Assembly (NCBI RefSeq): GCF_018130385.1
Contig: NZ_JAFCLU010000039.1
Coordinates: 1 to 58,079, forward strand
Direction of reading: 5' to 3'
Length of the DNA: 58,079 nt
Origin: Bradyrhizobium sp. AUGA SZCCT0283
GTDB lineage: Bacteria > Pseudomonadota > Alphaproteobacteria > Rhizobiales > Xanthobacteraceae
Below are positions 54,688-58,079 of this stretch, in pieces; the first letter of the stretch is position 1, and each line of letters opens with the position of its first letter. The position numbers and the translations under genes are program-made. The notes beneath the pieces were generated by a model that was not told the DNA's origin, made no database searches, and saw only the letters and a list, made by a program, of their open reading frames with translations.

Positions 54688-54990
54688 ATGATCACCGAAA
54701 TCGCACAGATCGACGTCAAGCCGGGCACCGAGAAGGATTTTGAGGCTGCCGTCGCCAAGGCGCGTCCGCTGTTCCTCCGCGCCAAGGGCGGCAGGGGCTT
54801 TGAGCTGCACAAGTCGATCGAAAAGCCGCAGCGCTACCGGCTGATGGCACAATGGGAGACGCTCGAGAACCACACCGTGGATTTTCGCGGCTCGGAAGAT
54901 TTTACGGCGTGGCGCGCCCTCGTTGGGCAGTATTTTGCAGCACCTCCGGAGGTCGAACACACCGAGACGGTGCTGACGACCGCCGGCTGA
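54688..54990 (+). CDS. ABM-domain protein (antibiotic biosynthesis monooxygenase type)
   Basis: A 100-residue ferredoxin-like protein of the ABM family. It reads MITEIAQIDVKPGTEKDFEA, then FLRAKGGRGFELHKSIEKPQ and RLMAQWETLENHTVDFRGSE. Members are small dimeric oxygenases or heme-binding proteins; the activity here cannot be told. No cofactor-binding residues are obvious. It starts at ATG 54688 with GAAGG before it. It is convergent with the AI-2E-family gene. Confidence 0.88.
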   Translation: MITEIAQIDVKPGTEKDFEAAVAKARPLFLRAKGGRGFELHKSIEKPQRYRLMAQWETLENHTVDFRGSEDFTAWRALVGQYFAAPPEVEHTETVLTTAG

Positions 54991-54996
54991 CATCGT

Positions 54997-56127
54997 TCAG
55001 GCTGTCGTGATGGCGGCCGGCGCGGCTTCCGCCTTGAAATGGTCGATCATCACCTTGGCGATCGCCATCAGCGGCAGCGCGAGCGCCAGCCCCCAGATCC
55101 CGAACACGACGCCGAGCAGGATCTGGAACGCAAACAGCGTCGCCGGCGGAATATCCAGCGCCTGGCGCTGGATGATCGGGGTCAGCACGTAGCTTTCCAG
55201 CGCGTGCACGCCAAGAAACAGGACGAAGGCGGAGAGCGCCGCGACCCATCCGGAGGCGAGGCTCGCCAGCACCACGATCAGCCCGCCGAGGATCGCGCCG
55301 ACGGTGGGGATGAAGGCGAGCAGTCCTGCCTGGATGCCCAGGATGAACGAGCTCTGGATGCCGATGATCGAAAGCCCGATCCAGGTCACCAGAAACACCG
55401 CGACCATGGTGATGATCTGCGCGATCAGCCAGCGCTCCAGCGTCTCGCCGATCCGGTCGACGATCAGAATCGCGCGCGTGCGGTGTCTGGCCGGCGCCAT
55501 GAACAGCAGTCCGTCGCGGTAGACGCCGGGCTGGGTCGCAAAGGCTATTCCCAGAAACAGCACGATGAAGAAGTTTCCGACCGCGCTTGCGGTGCCGAGA
55601 ATCAGTTTCAGGCTCTGGCTGAAGATGGCGCCGCCGCTGGCCGCAATCGTGCCGGCGCTGGGAAGCGTGTGGGGCGTCGGCGCAGCGCTTGAGGCCGCTG
55701 GCGCGGCATCATCCGACGGCTGCGACAGGGTGCCGAAGTCGAAGAAGCTGGTGTCGATGCCGTTCCTTTCCAGGAAGCCTTTGACACTGACAAGCTGCGA
55801 CTTGAGCGTGTTGCTCAACGCCGTCGTCTGCTGGGCGATCGTGGTGCCGCCGAGAAAAACAATGCCCGACAGCATGCCCGCGACCACCAGGCAGACCACC
55901 GTCAGCCGCAGCGCATGCGGCAGCCGCACCACGCGCCCAAGCAGGTCGCTCATGGCGTTGAGGGCGACGCCGAGCAGGATGCCGGAAAATATCAGAAACA
56001 GCGTCGCGGCGAAGTGCCAGGTGAACGCGAGCAGGGCGGCGAACAGCACGACGCCGATGCCGCCGACCGATATCGACCACGCCAGATCGTTGCGGGCCTG
56101 AAGGCGATTGTCAGCCGGACCTGTCAC
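54997..56127 (-). CDS. AI-2E family transporter
   Basis: A 376-residue membrane protein of the AI-2E/TqsA/PerM family with about eight helices. IGVVLFAALLAFTWHFAATL begins the N-terminal pair. A hydrophilic region (about 105-150, low-complexity Ala/Ser/Pro) is followed by VGNFFIVLFLGIAFATQPGV and the C-terminal LLAFIPTVGAILGGLIVVLA and QRQALDIPPATLFAFQILLG. Relatives export small molecules or sodium; the substrate is unknown. A ribosome site is not obvious. It is convergent with the ABM gene and divergent from the next. Confidence 0.9.
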   Translation of the reverse strand: MTGPADNRLQARNDLAWSISVGGIGVVLFAALLAFTWHFAATLFLIFSGILLGVALNAMSDLLGRVVRLPHALRLTVVCLVVAGMLSGIVFLGGTTIAQQTTALSNTLKSQLVSVKGFLERNGIDTSFFDFGTLSQPSDDAAPAASSAAPTPHTLPSAGTIAASGGAIFSQSLKLILGTASAVGNFFIVLFLGIAFATQPGVYRDGLLFMAPARHRTRAILIVDRIGETLERWLIAQIITMVAVFLVTWIGLSIIGIQSSFILGIQAGLLAFIPTVGAILGGLIVVLASLASGWVAALSAFVLFLGVHALESYVLTPIIQRQALDIPPATLFAFQILLGVVFGIWGLALALPLMAIAKVMIDHFKAEAAPAAITTA

Positions 56128-56271
56128 GTTGATTCCTTTTCGCGAGACATATTGCCCGGCCAGTCTTTGGCCAAAACGCCGCCGGGATCAAGCGGGAGCG
56201 CGCGCCGGTTTGACGCTGCTGCATCCGGTGTGCCAAGCGTTGCACCGATAGGGCGGGCCGGTGAGGATGAG

Positions 56272-56967
56272 ATGAATTTCAAATGGTTCGGCCCGCTTGC
56301 GCTGCTGGCGGCGATCGTGATCGGCGACCAGATCAGAATCAATCGGCCTGCCCACAAATATCGCCTGACGCTCGAGGTCGAGACGCCGGAGGGGCGCAAA
56401 TCGGCCTCTGGCGTGATGGCCGTCCATCCCGATCGCAGCTACACCCGCCGCGGCCAGACCCGTACTTTGGGTGACGCCATTTTCGTCGATCTCGGGCAGG
56501 GCAAGAACCTCGTCGCGCTGCTGGCGCATGTCGACAACAACCTCGTCCTTGATGACATCAACTATGTGGCCTTGCGGGCCTATGCGGCGGCCACCGGCAA
56601 GCGCGTGCCGTTCAGCGAGATGAGCCGGTTGACCGGTACCGTGCCCGTGAAGGGCGCGCTGATCCCGGTGCTCATAGCCTTCGCTGATCCGGCCACGCCC
56701 GGCACCGCGCGGGTGGTAGCGCCCGACGGTGCCGAAGCGGTGCTCGGCAAGGGTTATCGCCTCCAGGGGATATCGGCTGAAGTGGCGCCGAACGGATACT
56801 GGCCGCTCGATTTCGGCGGTGTGCTGGGCGAGCCGGTTACGCGCGGAATCCAGGCGAAATTGCCGTGGCTGAGTGGTGCCGGCGATTCGGCGGCTAGCGC
56901 GCTCCGGGCGGCGGGCTTGCCCGGGGTCGACGCGATCGACGCCCGGGAGGCCTTCACGCGAAAATAG
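56272..56967 (+). CDS. Membrane-anchored unknown protein
   Basis: A 231-residue protein with an N-terminal hydrophobic segment (MNFKWFGPLALLAAIVIGDQ) and a soluble, probably periplasmic body. The body has a beta-rich core with YRLTLEVETPEGRKSASGVM, NNLVLDDINYVALRAYAAAT and GKGYRLQGISAEVA. No known domain recognised. I recall similar proteins in other Bradyrhizobium genomes. The ATG at 56272 is preceded by GTGAGGATGAG; an earlier frame is open but not conserved-looking. Confidence 0.7.
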   Translation: MNFKWFGPLALLAAIVIGDQIRINRPAHKYRLTLEVETPEGRKSASGVMAVHPDRSYTRRGQTRTLGDAIFVDLGQGKNLVALLAHVDNNLVLDDINYVALRAYAAATGKRVPFSEMSRLTGTVPVKGALIPVLIAFADPATPGTARVVAPDGAEAVLGKGYRLQGISAEVAPNGYWPLDFGGVLGEPVTRGIQAKLPWLSGAGDSAASALRAAGLPGVDAIDAREAFTRK

Positions 56968-57090
56968 CAGGGCAGCTCCGCTAAAGCCCTGCGGATGTTG
57001 ATCCGCCGCCCCCTCGCAGGCATTATCTCCCGCAATCATGGCTCAACCCAGAAGATCCTTGCACAGGACGATGACAGCGGAATTTTCGCG

Positions 57091-57861
57091 ATGAGACGGC
57101 CCGTGGTCGGCGTGATCGGGAACGCCTATCGCGTCGAAAATCGTTTCCAGACGCAGATGGTCGGCGAGCGCAATTTGCGCGCGGTCACCGACGTGGCGGG
57201 GGCGCTGCCGCTGATGTTTGCGGGCTCGCCCGAGATTACCGACATCGGCGCGCTGCTCGACGTCGTCGACGGGGTGGTGCTGACCGGGGCACGGGCCAAT
57301 GTCCATCCGACGCGCTTCAAGACTGAGCCGCATGAGAAGCACGAGCCCTACGACATCCATCGCGACGACGTCGCGCTGGCGCTGACGGAGGCCTGCGTCG
57401 CCCGCGGCGTGCCGATCTTCGGCATCTGCCGCGGCCTGCAGGAAATGAACGTCGCCTTCGGCGGCTCGCTGCATCCGGAAATCCGCGAGATCCCGGGCCG
57501 CATGAACCACCGCATGCCGCGGCTGGAGAATGGCGAAATCCATCCCGACCCGACGGTCGTGTTCGCCGACCGCCATGACGTCCACCTCACGCCCGGCGGC
57601 GCGTTTGCGAGCCTGCTCGGCTGCGAGACCATCCGGGTGAATTCGCTGCACGGGCAGGGTATCCTTGAGCCCGGCGAGCGCGTCGTCATCGAAGGCATTG
57701 CCGAAGACGGTACCATCGAGGCGATCCGGATCGCGGACGCCGCGAGCTTTGCCCTCGGTGTCCAGTGGCACGCCGAGTACGACCCGCAGCGCAACCCGAT
57801 CAACCGAAAGCTGTTCGAAGCGTTCGGCGAGGCGCTGAGGACGCACAAGCGGGCGGCGTAG
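57091..57861 (+). CDS. Gamma-glutamyl-gamma-aminobutyrate hydrolase family (PuuD)
   Basis: A 256-residue class I glutamine-amidotransferase-like hydrolase (peptidase C26). The nucleophile is Cys113 in FGICRGLQEMNVAFGG, and the His/Glu pair is in VQWHAEYDP. LTGARANVHPTRF is typical of the family. PuuD removes the gamma-glutamyl group in putrescine breakdown; no puu genes are adjacent, so specificity is unproven. The Met at 57091 was chosen over the longer frame from 56995 because it begins MRRPVVGVIGNAYRVEN. Confidence 0.93.
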   Translation: MRRPVVGVIGNAYRVENRFQTQMVGERNLRAVTDVAGALPLMFAGSPEITDIGALLDVVDGVVLTGARANVHPTRFKTEPHEKHEPYDIHRDDVALALTEACVARGVPIFGICRGLQEMNVAFGGSLHPEIREIPGRMNHRMPRLENGEIHPDPTVVFADRHDVHLTPGGAFASLLGCETIRVNSLHGQGILEPGERVVIEGIAEDGTIEAIRIADAASFALGVQWHAEYDPQRNPINRKLFEAFGEALRTHKRAA

Positions 57862-57880
57862 GCGGGCGCCGGATTGAATT

Positions 57881-57893
57881 GTCATTGCGAGCG
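57881..57893 (+). repeat. Lone arm of the GTCATTGCGAG repeat
   Basis: GTCATTGCGAGCG matches the left arm of the family at 27296, 30005 and 50264, without the right arm. It is directly followed by the REP-like palindrome at 57900. Confidence 0.6.
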
Positions 57894-57899
57894 ACACTT

Positions 57900-57974
57900 G
57901 TAGCCCGGATGAGCGAAGCGATATCCGGGGCGGTGTTGGAGTGTTCCCGGATGTCGCTGCGCTCATCCGGGCTT
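57900..57974. repeat. REP-like palindrome, copy 2
   Basis: Begins GTAGCCCGGATGAGCGAAGC and ends CTCATCCGGGCTT, with centre GGGCGGTGTTGGAGTGTT. It is the partner of the copy at 430-505. The remaining 105 bases of the window hold no recognisable gene. Confidence 0.85.
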
Positions 57975-58079
57975 GTATGGGGTTGTGGTTGTCAAGGGGA
58001 AAGATTGATCAGGGCATGTGTTGCTCCTGGTTGTTGTCGTGGAGCGCGCTGCGCTCGCAGTGGCTGTTTCGTTCCGATG

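Overview
The window looks like chromosomal DNA of a high-GC alphaproteobacterium, most likely Bradyrhizobium or a close relative in the Nitrobacteraceae. The main reasons are gene order (glyA-nrdR-ribD-ribE-ribH-nusB-thiL; bamE-yceD-plsX-fabH-ihfA-merR-tRNA-Pro; nadQ-nadA-nadB-nadC; rplM-rpsI), a GcrA-type cell-cycle regulator, a DUF2842 protein, and several dispersed palindromic repeats of the kind scattered through Bradyrhizobium genomes. No database search was possible. Family names come from motifs and recalled family sequences.

Layout. 1-591 is a dispersed-repeat block. 592-8123 holds a GST, then glyA, nrdR and the riboflavin operon with nusB, then thiL and a cold-shock gene. 8448-10568 is the membrane pyrophosphatase hppA, closed by a clear terminator. 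10645-16912 carries an orphan Bug-type binding protein, bamE, a cytochrome bc1 chaperone, yceD, plsX, fabH, ihfA and a MerR regulator, ending at tRNA-Pro(GGG). 17081-24060 is an accessory zone next to that tRNA. It contains a frameshifted tyrosine-recombinase remnant, three copies of a tiny membrane-protein sequence, an acyltransferase, two tandem and apparently related unknown proteins, a dihydrodipicolinate-synthase-like scrap, an SDR, gcrA and a possible ribbon-helix-helix protein.

24263-28600 holds metabolic and unknown genes (GrlR-like, formamidase family, YdcF family, DUF169, saccharopine-dehydrogenase-like). 28702-40623 is an exopolysaccharide locus: Wzy/ligase, priming phosphotransferase, GT4, Wza, Wzc-like, FemAB/GNAT acyltransferase and a deacetylase-like protein. 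A LysR/Bug-protein pair interrupts it. Its composition resembles holdfast or unipolar-polysaccharide loci. Two of its 'enzymes' lack catalytic residues: the Wzc kinase domain has no Walker A lysine, and the deacetylase-like protein has lost its metal ligands. 40710-43095 has DUF2842, heme A synthase and an FTR1 permease. 43106-47516 is NAD biosynthesis under a NadQ/NrtR-type regulator, with two tandem palindromes just upstream of nadA. 47553-58079 holds metY, a CoA-binding protein, an enoyl-CoA hydratase, a thioesterase, ribosomal proteins L13 and S9, a diguanylate cyclase, an AI-2E-family transporter, a PuuD-like amidase and several small unknowns, ending in repeats matching those at the left edge.

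The best candidates for something not yet described are the pseudoenzyme pair and paired promoter repeats of the polysaccharide locus, the small-ORF and recombinase remnants beside tRNA-Pro, and the tandem unknown membrane-anchored proteins at 20459-21720. I did not find a convincing new defence system, CRISPR array or intact mobile element.
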